From an uncultured Slackia sp. (GTDB lineage Bacteria; Actinomycetota; Coriobacteriia; Coriobacteriales; Eggerthellaceae): a DNA stretch of 41,670 nucleotides. Positions 6,665 to 14,324 of the stretch are shown piece by piece. Made by a program: the position numbers and the translations under genes. The notes under the pieces were generated by a model. The model did no database searches. It saw only the letters and a program-made list of their open reading frames with translations, and was not told where the DNA came from. The stretch spans positions 1 to 41,670 of the forward strand of contig CAKUIK010000022.1 in the NCBI GenBank assembly GCA_934661005.1. Direction: 5' to 3'. Each line of letters begins with the position of its first letter. The first letter of the stretch is position 1.

Positions 6665-7726
6665 CTATGCGCATGCATCATGCACGAACGCGCAGAAATC
6701 GTCGAGTTCCATAGTTTCAATGCGAGCCGCGCCGATTTCGCTTGCCACGACGACGTTCATCGAAGAACCGTGGCGCTTCTTGTCGGCAAGCGCAGCCTCA
6801 TAAATTGCCTGCGCAGGTTCGTCGGTTTCGGCAAGAAGCCCCCACGCGCGCACGGTCGACTCAATTTTTGCAGCATCGATGGCAGGAAGCCACCCGCGCG
6901 CAACGCTCGCCTTCGCAACGAGCACCATGCCGCACGCGACGGCGAAACCGTGCGTTACGGTGAAATTCGACAGCTTCTCGATCGCATGCCCCAAGGTATG
7001 CCCGTAGTTGAGAAGCTGTCGCGCGCCCGCTTCCTTTTCATCGGCAACAACCACGTCGCGTTTCAGCTCGACGCAGCGGGTAATAACTTCGGCCAATCGA
7101 ATATCGCCCGCAGAGCACGCTTCGAGCTGCGCGAACAATTCCCTATCGAAAATGACGCCATACTTCAAAACCTCGCCGCATCCATCAATGAAGAAATGCT
7201 CGGGGAGCGTGGCAAGAAGCGAGGTGTCGATGAGCGCGGCGTCGGGCTGAAAGAACGCGCCGACGAGGTTTTTGCCCTCAGGCAAATCGACGGCCGTTTT
7301 GCCGCCGACCGATGAATCGACGCACGCCAAAAGCGAGGTGGGAACCTGTACGCATCGAATGCCACGCATATACGTCGCCGCAGCGAACCCGGCCAAGTCG
7401 CCCACAACGCCCCCGCCAAGCGCAACCACGAGCGAAGAACGCGTAAGGCCAGCCTGGGCGAACGCCTGCTGGGCGCGCGCAAACGTCTCGAGCGTTTTCG
7501 ACTGTTCGCCCGCCTCGAATACGAAACTCGATACAGCGTATCCCGCCGCTTCGAGGCTCGCCTTAGCGCGAGCGAGATACAGAGGTGCGACATTGCTGTC
7601 GCTCACGATGCAGCACGCATCTCCCCCGCTCACGTCGCGGCACAGCTCGCCAACCTGGTCGAGCGTGAATTCATCGACGAAGACATCGTAGCCATGCGAT
7701 GCAGCATCGACCCTGACCACGCTCAT
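6665..7726 (-). CDS. aroB: 3-dehydroquinate synthase
   Basis: AroB cyclises DAHP to 3-dehydroquinate, step 2 of the pathway, using NAD and a divalent metal. The 353-residue protein shows the nucleotide-binding GGGVVGDLAGFAAATYMRG, PTSLLACVDSSVGGKTAVD and the metal-ligand region LLNYGHTLGHAIE. The length is normal. The start overlaps the tyrA stop by 4 nt (ATGA), with AAGGCGG upstream, consistent with coupled translation in the aro operon. Confidence 0.96.
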   Translation of the reverse strand: MSVVRVDAASHGYDVFVDEFTLDQVGELCRDVSGGDACCIVSDSNVAPLYLARAKASLEAAGYAVSSFVFEAGEQSKTLETFARAQQAFAQAGLTRSSLVVALGGGVVGDLAGFAAATYMRGIRCVQVPTSLLACVDSSVGGKTAVDLPEGKNLVGAFFQPDAALIDTSLLATLPEHFFIDGCGEVLKYGVIFDRELFAQLEACSAGDIRLAEVITRCVELKRDVVVADEKEAGARQLLNYGHTLGHAIEKLSNFTVTHGFAVACGMVLVAKASVARGWLPAIDAAKIESTVRAWGLLAETDEPAQAIYEAALADKKRHGSSMNVVVASEIGAARIETMELDDFCAFVHDACA

Positions 7727-8610
7727 CGCACGCCGCCTTCGCGCGCATCCGAATAACGGCCGTCGGCTTTGCGCTTGGCAATGGAGCCTTGCTCGAGCAA
7801 ATCATGAAGCTCGGCTTCATCTCCGCGAGAAAGCGCATCGCGATAGCGCTCCAGCTCCGTTATAACCACGCCGATTTCTTCGGTAAGGTTATCCGCGTTG
7901 TCCATGAACAGCTCGGTCCACATATCGGCGTTGAGCTCGGCAACGCGCGTAAGGTCTTTATAGCTGCCCGCTGAAAAACCGCGATGCTTTTGCGCCGTGG
8001 GGCTTTTGATGAACGCGGAACTCACGACGTGCGCGAGCTGCGACGTGTACGCGATGATTTGATCATGCTTGGCCGCAGTGGTAATTGAGAACGACCCGAA
8101 AGCCGCAGGCGACAAAGCCTCCTCGGCCCACAAGATAATATCGGGGTCGTAAATCTCGGGCGGCACGAGCACCATAGGCTGGCCCGCATACAAATCGGCG
8201 CGAGCATGGCGATAGCCCGAGTACTGCAAACCAGCCATAGGATGGCCGCCGATGAACGTGAAACCTCGGCGCTCGGCGATGGAGAAGCACACCGGGCACA
8301 CGCTGCGCTTCACGCTGCCGCAATCGATGACAAGCGTCGAAGGCGAAATGAATTGCTCATGCGCGCGCACCCATTCGATAATCGCCTGGGGATACACCGC
8401 AAGAATGAGCAGCTCGCACTCTGGAATGGTCGCTTCATCCAGAGGGCCGGCAACAGTTTCCTCGGCCATGGCGGCGTTCATGGCTCGCTCATCGATATCG
8501 GCCGCGAACACTTCGATGCCCGCATCGGCGTACGCCTTCGCGAACGAGCCGCCAATAAGGCCCAGGCCGACAATACCAACTCGTTTAGGGGTTCGATCGG
8601 TTTCGGACAT
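7723..8610 (-). CDS. tyrA: Prephenate dehydrogenase
   Basis: This 295-residue NAD-dependent enzyme oxidises prephenate to 4-hydroxyphenylpyruvate on the way to tyrosine. The N-terminal Rossmann motif is GIVGLGLIGGS; IGGHPMAG carries the catalytic His, and the C-terminal helical dimerisation domain has QLAHVVSSAF and DLTRVAELN. It has no ACT domain, so Tyr control may act elsewhere, for example on AroF. The gene starts 6 bp after the aroF stop and overlaps aroB by 4 nt. Confidence 0.95.
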   Translation of the reverse strand: MSETDRTPKRVGIVGLGLIGGSFAKAYADAGIEVFAADIDERAMNAAMAEETVAGPLDEATIPECELLILAVYPQAIIEWVRAHEQFISPSTLVIDCGSVKRSVCPVCFSIAERRGFTFIGGHPMAGLQYSGYRHARADLYAGQPMVLVPPEIYDPDIILWAEEALSPAAFGSFSITTAAKHDQIIAYTSQLAHVVSSAFIKSPTAQKHRGFSAGSYKDLTRVAELNADMWTELFMDNADNLTEEIGVVITELERYRDALSRGDEAELHDLLEQGSIAKRKADGRYSDAREGGVR

Positions 8611-8616
8611 CGCGCC

Positions 8617-9630
8617 CTACCATTCCGCGGTAACGGCGGAGCGAATAATGCCCACGCGACGCATCATATCTTCGAACTGCTCGGGCAAAAGCGCCTGAGC
8701 GCCATCGGAGGCAGCATGGGCGGGGTCATGATGCACTTCGACCTCGAGACCATCGGCCTGGGCGGCCGTCGCGGCACATGCCACAGGCGTCACGAAGCGG
8801 GTATAGCCCGTCGCGTGGCTCGGATCGGCGATGATAGGAAGATGGGTGAGCTCGCGAAGCACGGGGATCGCGCTTACGTCAAAGGTGTTGCGCGTGCGCG
8901 TCTCAAACGTTCGAATGCCGCGCTCGCACAGCATGACCTGGTCGTTTCCTTCGCTCATGATATATTCGGCGCTCATGAGCAGCTCGTCGATCGTCGCAGA
9001 CATGCCGCGCTTGAGCAAGACGGGCTTGCCATAGCGGCCAAGCTCTTTAAGAAGCGAGAAGTTCTGCATGTTGCGCGCGCCTACCTGCAGAATGTCGACA
9101 TCGTCAAACAGATCAAGGTCGCGGGCGTCCATGATTTCGGTAACAATGGGCAGGTCGAACTCACGCTTGACCTTCGAGAGGATGTCAAGGCCTTCTTTGC
9201 CCAAGCCCTGGAAGGAATAGGGGCTCGTGCGGGGCTTGAACGCGCCACCGCGGAAAATAGCGGCGCCGTGCTTTTTGACCTGCTCGGCAATGATCATGCA
9301 CTGCTCTTCGCTCTCGACCGAGCAAGGACCAGCCATAACGGCGAAATTGCCCTTGCCGCCGATTTTCACACCGCCGACCTCGATGACCGTATCATCGGGA
9401 TGGAACTTGCGATTCGCCTTCTTGAAGGGCTCGGACACACGACGAACGGCCTCAACCATGCTGTTCGACTCGAGCAAATACGGGTCAATGCGGGTCGTAT
9501 CGCCAACCAAACCGATGATGGTCTGATTCGTGCCTTCGATAACCGACGTCGAGACGCCTTTGCTCTCAATGATTTCACAGAGTTGCGCCACACCTTCTTT
9601 TGGTGTTCCAGGTTTGACAATTGCGATCAT
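8617..9630 (-). CDS. aroF: 3-deoxy-7-phosphoheptulonate (DAHP) synthase, AroF type I-beta
   Basis: AroF condenses phosphoenolpyruvate and erythrose 4-phosphate, the first committed step. The product is 337 residues. An N-terminal ferredoxin-like regulatory domain (about 1-70, MIAIVKPGTPKEGV...) is followed by a TIM barrel with GPCSVES, GGAFKPRTSPYSFQG, VGARNMQNF and IADPSHATG. The N-terminal domain in this subfamily mediates feedback inhibition by aromatic amino acids. The start at 9630 follows GGAAGGA. A longer in-frame start 17 codons upstream has no ribosome-binding site and sits inside a leader hairpin (9657-9681). It is the first gene of the operon. Confidence 0.95.
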   Translation of the reverse strand: MIAIVKPGTPKEGVAQLCEIIESKGVSTSVIEGTNQTIIGLVGDTTRIDPYLLESNSMVEAVRRVSEPFKKANRKFHPDDTVIEVGGVKIGGKGNFAVMAGPCSVESEEQCMIIAEQVKKHGAAIFRGGAFKPRTSPYSFQGLGKEGLDILSKVKREFDLPIVTEIMDARDLDLFDDVDILQVGARNMQNFSLLKELGRYGKPVLLKRGMSATIDELLMSAEYIMSEGNDQVMLCERGIRTFETRTRNTFDVSAIPVLRELTHLPIIADPSHATGYTRFVTPVACAATAAQADGLEVEVHHDPAHAASDGAQALLPEQFEDMMRRVGIIRSAVTAEW

Positions 9631-9707
9631 GCGCGGAATCCTTCCATAATACAAAGATGCCGAAGCGGGCAGCCTCGGCATTAAAGGTGTTGCAAGCGGG
9701 TTACAAG

Positions 9708-9736
9708 ACTATAGCACTATCGCATGATAAAGTGAA
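9708..9736 (-). promoter_or_regulatory. Promoter of the aromatic operon, with leader hairpin
   Basis: Minus strand: TTCACT, 17 bp, TATAGT. The transcript leader of about 70 nt contains the hairpin ATGCCGA/TCGGCAT (9657-9681) ahead of the aroF ribosome-binding site. No T-box or tandem aromatic-codon leader peptide could be recognised. Confidence 0.6.
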
Positions 9737-9804
9737 AGAGGAATTGCGAATCCACGCGCGGAATTCGACAGCTGGAATTCGACAAGAACCATAAAAGATC
9801 GAGC

Positions 9805-9962
9805 AGCGCAGACGCCCTGGCATGCGACTCTGCGCCTGGGCGTCTGCGCTGAAACTTGTTCTTTTTATTTAGCTAAGCGCAGCCAAGCGAGCGCATAGCG
9901 AACGAAGTGAGCGGTAGCGAGCTGAGCCCTTGCGCAGAGTCGCATGCCAGGGCGTCTGCGCT
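9805..9962. repeat. Long inverted-repeat element A (family 1)
   Basis: The arms at 9805-9835 and 9932-9962 are 31 bp and perfectly complementary; the loop is 96 nt. The interior holds an inner stem CTGCGCT (9844-9850) / AGCGCAG (9876-9882) around an A/T-rich loop, then the conserved core (AGCCAAGCGAGCGCATAGCG ... GGTAGCGAGCTGAGCCC). The left arm can alternatively pair with 9838-9851 as a 14-bp hairpin. The element lies between gpmI and the aro promoter. Elements at 9969, 14116 and 25069 share the interior but not the arms. Confidence 0.85.
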
Positions 9963-9968
9963 ACCGTT

Positions 9969-10083
9969 CCCCGCCGAATGCACGTTGCGGAGCGTCTGCG
10001 TTCATATTTGCATTTCATTTCAAAGTTGAACGCAGCCAAGTGAGCGGTAGCGAGCTGTGCCCCGCAACACGCCCACGGCGGGG
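9969..10083. repeat. Long inverted-repeat element B (family 1)
   Basis: The arms at 9969-9990 and 10062-10083 pair at 17 of 22 positions (CCCCGCCG and GTTGCGG ends exact). The inner stem CTGCGTTCA (9996-10004) / TGAACGCAG (10027-10035) is exact and covaries with element A (C-G replaced by T-A). The core reads AGCCAAGTGAGCGGTAGCGA followed by GCTGTGCC. It begins 6 bp after element A and ends 19 bp past the gpmI stop. Confidence 0.8.
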
Positions 10084-10102
10084 GATGTCGGCGGACAGCA
10101 CC

Positions 10103-11638
10103 TTACGCCAGCAAGCTGTGGCCCGTGAATTCCTTCGGGGCTTCCATGCCCATAGCAGCTAAAAGTGTCGGCGCAATATCGCACAGCGCGCCTTGCTCGC
10201 CATTAAGCTTCAGATCATTTTCGGTGCCATTGGCCAGAGCGAACGGAACAAGAGCCGTCGTGTGCGCCGTGTGGGGCGTGCCGTCGTCGGCAATCATTTT
10301 GTCGGCATTTCCATGGTCAGCAGTAACAAGCGCGAAACCACCCTTCGCCTTCACCGCTTCGACCACTTTCGCGACGCCCGCATCTACCGCTTCAATAGCG
10401 GCAACGGCGGCGGGAATAACGCCCGTATGGCCAACCATGTCAGGATTGGCGAAGTTGACGATATACACATCCGCCTCGTCGTTTTTGATCGCGGCCGCCA
10501 GCGTATCGGCAACGGCGGGCTCACTCATCTCGGGCTGCAAATCGTAGGTCGCGACCTTCGGACTCGCGATAATGGTGCGCTGCTCCCCCGTCTTTTCGGC
10601 TTCAATGCCGCCGTTCAAGAAGAACGTGACATGCGCGTACTTCTCGGTTTCGGCAATATGGTATTGACGCAAGCCTGCGGCAGCGAGCACGTCGGCAAGC
10701 ACGTTTTCGGGGAAGGTTTTCGGGAAAGCGATGGGGGCGTCGATTGACGGATCGTATTCCGTCATGCACACGAAGCTTACCTTGGGCGCACGCGCACGCA
10801 CAAAGCCGTCAAATTCCGCATCGACAATCGCACGCGTGATTTCGCGGGCGCGGTCGGGGCGGAAGTTAAAGAATACAATCGCATCGCCATCGAGCACGCC
10901 GCGCGCGTCAAGAGCGCCCGGCACCACGAACTCGTCGGTCACATCGTTATCGTAAGAAGCCTGCATAAATGCGTCAGCGGAAATGTCGCTGCACGGTTCG
11001 GCGCACACGATGGCATCGAAGGCCTTTTGCACGCGCTCCCAGCGCTTGTCGCGGTCCATCGCATAATAGCGCCCCGAGATCGAAGCGATTTTCGCCACGT
11101 TCGCAAGACCTTTTCCGGCGATAAACTGCTCGAGTTCCTCAATATAGCCCTTGCCGCTCGCAGGCGGCACATCGCGGCCGTCCATAAAGCAGTGGATGCG
11201 GATGTCGCGCACGCCATAAGCAGCCGCGTGCTCAATGAGCGCATACAGATGTTCGTTGGAAGAATGCACGCCACCGTCGGAAAGCAGACCCATAAGGTGC
11301 AACGCGGCGCCAGGCGCCTTCGCTGCGTCGAGCGCCGCATTAATCACGGCGTTTTCGCGAATAGAGCCCTCGCGGCAGGCTATATTGATGCGAGAGAGCT
11401 CCTGGTGCACCACTCGACCGGCGCCAATATTCAAATGGCCCACTTCGGAATTTCCCATTTGGCCTGCAGGAAGGCCCACAGCCTCGCCCGATGCTTCGAG
11501 TTTGCACAGGGGAACTTCACTGAAAAGCTTATCCAAATACGGAGTGTTCGCAAGGGAGATCGCATTGCCAGGACCGGGCTCCGCCAAACCGAAGCCGTCC
11601 ATAATCACAAGCAGGGCTGGCGTACGCAGCGTTTGCAT
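10103..11638 (-). CDS. gpmI: 2,3-bisphosphoglycerate-independent phosphoglycerate mutase
   Basis: This enzyme interconverts 3- and 2-phosphoglycerate in glycolysis. The 511-residue length is typical of iPGM. LVIMDGFGL holds metal ligands, MGNSEVGHLNIGAGRV carries the phospho-accepting Ser, and TADHGNADKM closes the alkaline-phosphatase-fold metal site. It is the last gene of gapA-pgk-tpiA-gpmI, separated from tpiA by an intrinsic terminator, so it may have its own promoter. The stop is followed by elements B and A. Confidence 0.96.
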   Translation of the reverse strand: MQTLRTPALLVIMDGFGLAEPGPGNAISLANTPYLDKLFSEVPLCKLEASGEAVGLPAGQMGNSEVGHLNIGAGRVVHQELSRINIACREGSIRENAVINAALDAAKAPGAALHLMGLLSDGGVHSSNEHLYALIEHAAAYGVRDIRIHCFMDGRDVPPASGKGYIEELEQFIAGKGLANVAKIASISGRYYAMDRDKRWERVQKAFDAIVCAEPCSDISADAFMQASYDNDVTDEFVVPGALDARGVLDGDAIVFFNFRPDRAREITRAIVDAEFDGFVRARAPKVSFVCMTEYDPSIDAPIAFPKTFPENVLADVLAAAGLRQYHIAETEKYAHVTFFLNGGIEAEKTGEQRTIIASPKVATYDLQPEMSEPAVADTLAAAIKNDEADVYIVNFANPDMVGHTGVIPAAVAAIEAVDAGVAKVVEAVKAKGGFALVTADHGNADKMIADDGTPHTAHTTALVPFALANGTENDLKLNGEQGALCDIAPTLLAAMGMEAPKEFTGHSLLA

Positions 11639-11710
11639 AGTTCCTCTTTCCCGCGCAAAAGCGCGTATTCCATTGCGGCTGTCAGACCGCGATTGCCTTA
11701 TCCCCCTTGC

Positions 11711-11744
11711 AAAAATCCCGGTACCCCCAAAGGCACCGGGATTT
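11711..11744 (-). terminator. Intrinsic terminator after tpiA
   Basis: On the minus strand AAATCCCGGTGCC pairs with GGTACCGGGATTT (one mismatch) and is followed by a short T run. It lies 31 nt after the tpiA stop. Confidence 0.85.
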
Positions 11745-11774
11745 CCGCCCGTTTTCTAAAAGACCAATATCGAA

Positions 11775-12554
11775 TTACTCGGCATAGCTTGAAGCGATTT
11801 CAACGAGTTCGCAGAAATCCTCAACCTTAAGCGACGCGCCCCCGATGAGGCCGCCGTCGATATTCGGGCACGCCATGAAACCTTCGGCGTTTTCGGGTTT
11901 CATGGAGCCGCCGTAAAGGATGCGCATATTCGCCGCGGCCTGCTCGCCAACCAGATCGGCGACAGTCGCGCGAATCGCTGCAGCAATCTCTTCCGCCTGC
12001 TCAGGGGTCGCCGTGCGGCCCGTGCCAATGGCCCAAATGGGTTCGTATGCAATGGTGCAATACTCGGCTTCATAGGCATCGAGACCAGCGAGCGCAGCAC
12101 GCACCTGGTCGCACACAAAGCGAACGGCGTCACCGGCGTCGCGCACGGCAAGGCTCTCGCCAACGCACACGATGGCGTTGAAATTCGCTTCGGCAAGCGC
12201 ACGAACCTTCTTGTTCACCATGGAATCGGTTTCGCCGAAATAGTCGCGACGCTCCGAGTGGCCCACGATACACCAAGCGGCGCCAACATCTTTCAGCATG
12301 GGAATGCTCGTCTCGCCCGTAAAAGCACCCGAAGGCTCCCAATGGCAATTCTGCGCGCCCACATCGATATTCGACTTGTCGAAATCGAGCACCGTGAACA
12401 CCGAACGCAAATCAATCGTCGGCGGGCACAGCACCACGTCGACCTTGTTCCATTTACGAGAATAGCGATTGGAAATTCCCTGAGAAAGCACCACGCTCTC
12501 GGCAGGAGTCTTGTTCATTTTCCAGTTGCCAGCAATCAAAGGCTTGCGAGACAT
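11775..12554 (-). CDS. tpiA: Triose-phosphate isomerase
   Basis: TpiA interconverts dihydroxyacetone phosphate and glyceraldehyde 3-phosphate. The 259-residue protein shows AGNWKMNK (substrate Lys), VGHSERRDYFGE (catalytic His) and AYEPIWAIGTGRTAT (catalytic Glu, then the flexible loop 6), with YGGSMKPEN and GLIGGASL at the phosphate site. The start MSRKPLIAG at 12554 follows AAAGGA; eight upstream codons are not conserved in the family. A 295-bp gap separates it from pgk and is filled by two inverted-repeat elements. Confidence 0.97.
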   Translation of the reverse strand: MSRKPLIAGNWKMNKTPAESVVLSQGISNRYSRKWNKVDVVLCPPTIDLRSVFTVLDFDKSNIDVGAQNCHWEPSGAFTGETSIPMLKDVGAAWCIVGHSERRDYFGETDSMVNKKVRALAEANFNAIVCVGESLAVRDAGDAVRFVCDQVRAALAGLDAYEAEYCTIAYEPIWAIGTGRTATPEQAEEIAAAIRATVADLVGEQAAANMRILYGGSMKPENAEGFMACPNIDGGLIGGASLKVEDFCELVEIASSYAE

Positions 12555-12580
12555 AAGAATCCTTTCAATGGGCTCCACTT

Positions 12581-12698
12581 GCGCTTTGGTTGGGAATGAG
12601 TTCTACGCGACGCGATACCTGAGCTCGCACGAAAGCCACATTAAGTGGCTTTCGGCTCGTGCGGACGGTCGCTATGAACCCATTCCCAACCAAAGCGC
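12581..12698. repeat. Inverted-repeat element F1 (family 2)
   Basis: The outer arms 12581-12598 and 12681-12698 (18 bp) are perfectly paired. Inside, a conserved left block (12606-12630, CGCGACGCGATACCTGAGCT...) and right block (12655-12673, GCTCGTGCGGACGGTCGCT) flank the inner hairpin CGAAAGCCAC/GTGGCTTTCG (12630-12654). Both conserved blocks recur in inverse orientation in element F2. Confidence 0.85.
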
Positions 12699-12731
12699 GC
12701 CACGCCTCTTCGGAGAAAGGCGAGCATGCGG

Positions 12732-12839
12732 CGAATCGAGGTGTTCCCGTGGAGCGACCGTCCGCACAAGCCAAACAGCCCAGTGGGCTGTTTGCGCGAG
12801 CCCAGGTATCGCGTCGCGGAATGGGAGCACCTCGATTCG
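12732..12839. repeat. Inverted-repeat element F2 (family 2, inverted relative to F1)
   Basis: Outer arms 12732-12748 and 12823-12839 pair over 17 bp with one mismatch. The interior is the reverse complement of F1's interior: 12796-12818 matches F1's left block with one change, and 12753-12767 matches F1's right block exactly over 15 bp. The inner hairpin AAACAGCCC/GGGCTGTTT (12773-12793) differs entirely from F1's but also pairs perfectly. It starts 11 bp past the pgk stop. Confidence 0.85.
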
Positions 12840-12849
12840 TGTCGTACGA

Positions 12850-14034
12850 TTACCTTAACGCTTCGACGCCGGGAAGGGGCTTGCCTTCGACGAGTTCCAT
12901 GGATGCGCCACCGCCGGTGGAGATGAACGTCATCTCGCTGGCGAGATCGAACTTGTTCACGGCAGCCACGGAGTCGCCGCCGCCGATGATGGTAGCGGCG
13001 TCTTTGTTTGCGGCAACCGCTTCGGCAACGGCCTTCGTACCATGCTCGAACGCTTTCATCTCAAACACGCCCATGGGGCCGTTCCAGAACACCGTTTTGC
13101 CCTCGGCGATAGCGGCAGCATAGGCGGCTTCGGTATTGGGGCCAATGTCGAGACCCATCATGTCCGAAGGCATCGCATCGGCCGCGCAGGTCGCGGTATT
13201 CGCGTCTTCGGCAAATTTATCGGCAACGACCACATCGGTCGGAAGAAGCATCTTCACGCCGCGCTCTTCGGCCTTCTTGAGCATCTCGCCGGCGCGCTCG
13301 ACCCAATCCTCTTCCTTAAGAGACGTGCCAACCTCATAGCCCTGAGCAAGCAGGAAGGTGAAGCACATGCCGCCGCCGATGATGATGGTATCGGCCTTGT
13401 CGATGAGGGCATCGATAACGCCAACCTTGTCGGAAACCTTCGAGCCGCCCAAAATGGCGACGAACGGGCGCTTGGGGTCGTCGAGCATGCCGCCGAGCGT
13501 CTTCACTTCGCCAGCCAGCAGGAAACCTGCATATGCGGGAAGCAATGCCGCAACACCGGCCGTGGAAGCATGGGCGCGGTGGGCGGTGCCGAAAGCGTCA
13601 TTCACGTACACATCGCCCAGCTCGGCAAGCATCTTGCAGAACTCAGGATCGTTTTTCTTCTCGCGCTTGTCGAAACGGAGGTTTTCGAGCACAACGATTT
13701 CGCCATCGGAAAGCTCGGCGATTTTCGCCTTGGCATCGTCGCCAACAGTGTCAGCCGCAAAGGCAACGGGAGCATCGATAAGCTCGCCCAAGCGCGCAGC
13801 AGCGGGCGCAAGCGTGAACTTTTCCTCAAAGCCCTCGCCCGCCGGACGGCCCAAGTGGCTCATGAGCACGACTTTCGCGCCGCCCTTCACCAAATACTCA
13901 ATGGTCGGCAAAGCCGCACGAATGCGCGTGTCGTCGGTCACGACGCCGTCTTTGATAGGCACGTTGAAATCAACGCGCACGAGCACGCGCTTGCCAGCAG
14001 CATCAACGCCCTCGATGGTCTTAATGTCAGCCAT
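12850..14034 (-). CDS. pgk: Phosphoglycerate kinase
   Basis: Pgk transfers phosphate from 1,3-bisphosphoglycerate to ADP. The protein is about 394 residues, normal for the family. It has the N-terminal substrate motif RVDFNVPIKDG, LMSHLGRPAG, the hinge-region AILGGSKVSDKVGVID, NGPMGVFE and the C-terminal nucleotide motif IGGGDSVAAV. The start MADIKTIEG at 14034 follows GAGGAG; five upstream codons are not conserved. It follows gapA, with a terminator and element C in between. Confidence 0.97.
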   Translation of the reverse strand: MADIKTIEGVDAAGKRVLVRVDFNVPIKDGVVTDDTRIRAALPTIEYLVKGGAKVVLMSHLGRPAGEGFEEKFTLAPAAARLGELIDAPVAFAADTVGDDAKAKIAELSDGEIVVLENLRFDKREKKNDPEFCKMLAELGDVYVNDAFGTAHRAHASTAGVAALLPAYAGFLLAGEVKTLGGMLDDPKRPFVAILGGSKVSDKVGVIDALIDKADTIIIGGGMCFTFLLAQGYEVGTSLKEEDWVERAGEMLKKAEERGVKMLLPTDVVVADKFAEDANTATCAADAMPSDMMGLDIGPNTEAAYAAAIAEGKTVFWNGPMGVFEMKAFEHGTKAVAEAVAANKDAATIIGGGDSVAAVNKFDLASEMTFISTGGGASMELVEGKPLPGVEALR

Positions 14035-14115
14035 AAAGAGACTCCTCATCAGTCAATTTTAGTAAACGGAACCTGTTAAATGCCCAGAGTGTTCAACAGT
14101 CAAAAGGTAACGGTA

Positions 14116-14268
14116 GGTTTTCTGGTTGGCGGAAGGCGCTCCCGAAGACCTCTGGGTTTCAAACATGTTCCTCATGCCAATATGAAACGACGGAGCGAGG
14201 CGCATAGCAAGCAAAGCGAGCGGTAGCCGAGCGCGCCTTCGGGAGCGCCTTCCGCCAACCAGAAAACC
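14116..14268. repeat. Long inverted-repeat element C (family 1)
   Basis: The arms 14116-14147 and 14237-14268 are 32 bp and perfectly complementary. The interior has a short inner stem (GTTTCA 14155-14160 / TGAAAC 14183-14188) and the family core in the form GAGCGAGGCGCATAGCAAGC ... AAGCGAGCGGTAGCCGAGC. The arms have no similarity to those of A, B or D. It lies between the gapA terminator and the pgk start. Confidence 0.85.
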
Positions 14269-14284
14269 GGACAGGTCAAACAAA

Positions 14285-14316
14285 CAAAAAAGGCCGGAAA
14301 CAAATCCGGCCTTTTC
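14285..14316 (-). terminator. Intrinsic terminator of gapA
   Basis: On the minus strand AAGGCCGGA pairs with TCCGGCCTT around a short T-rich loop and runs into TTTTT. It lies 8 nt after the gapA stop. Confidence 0.9.
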
Positions 14317-14324
14317 CCAATAGC

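Noticed and set aside
9631..9707. aroF leader as a T-box or aromatic leader-peptide attenuator
   Set aside because: The leader is only about 70 nt, has no T-box sequence or terminator, and its small in-frame extension (with LYY) is continuous with aroF rather than ending in a stop.
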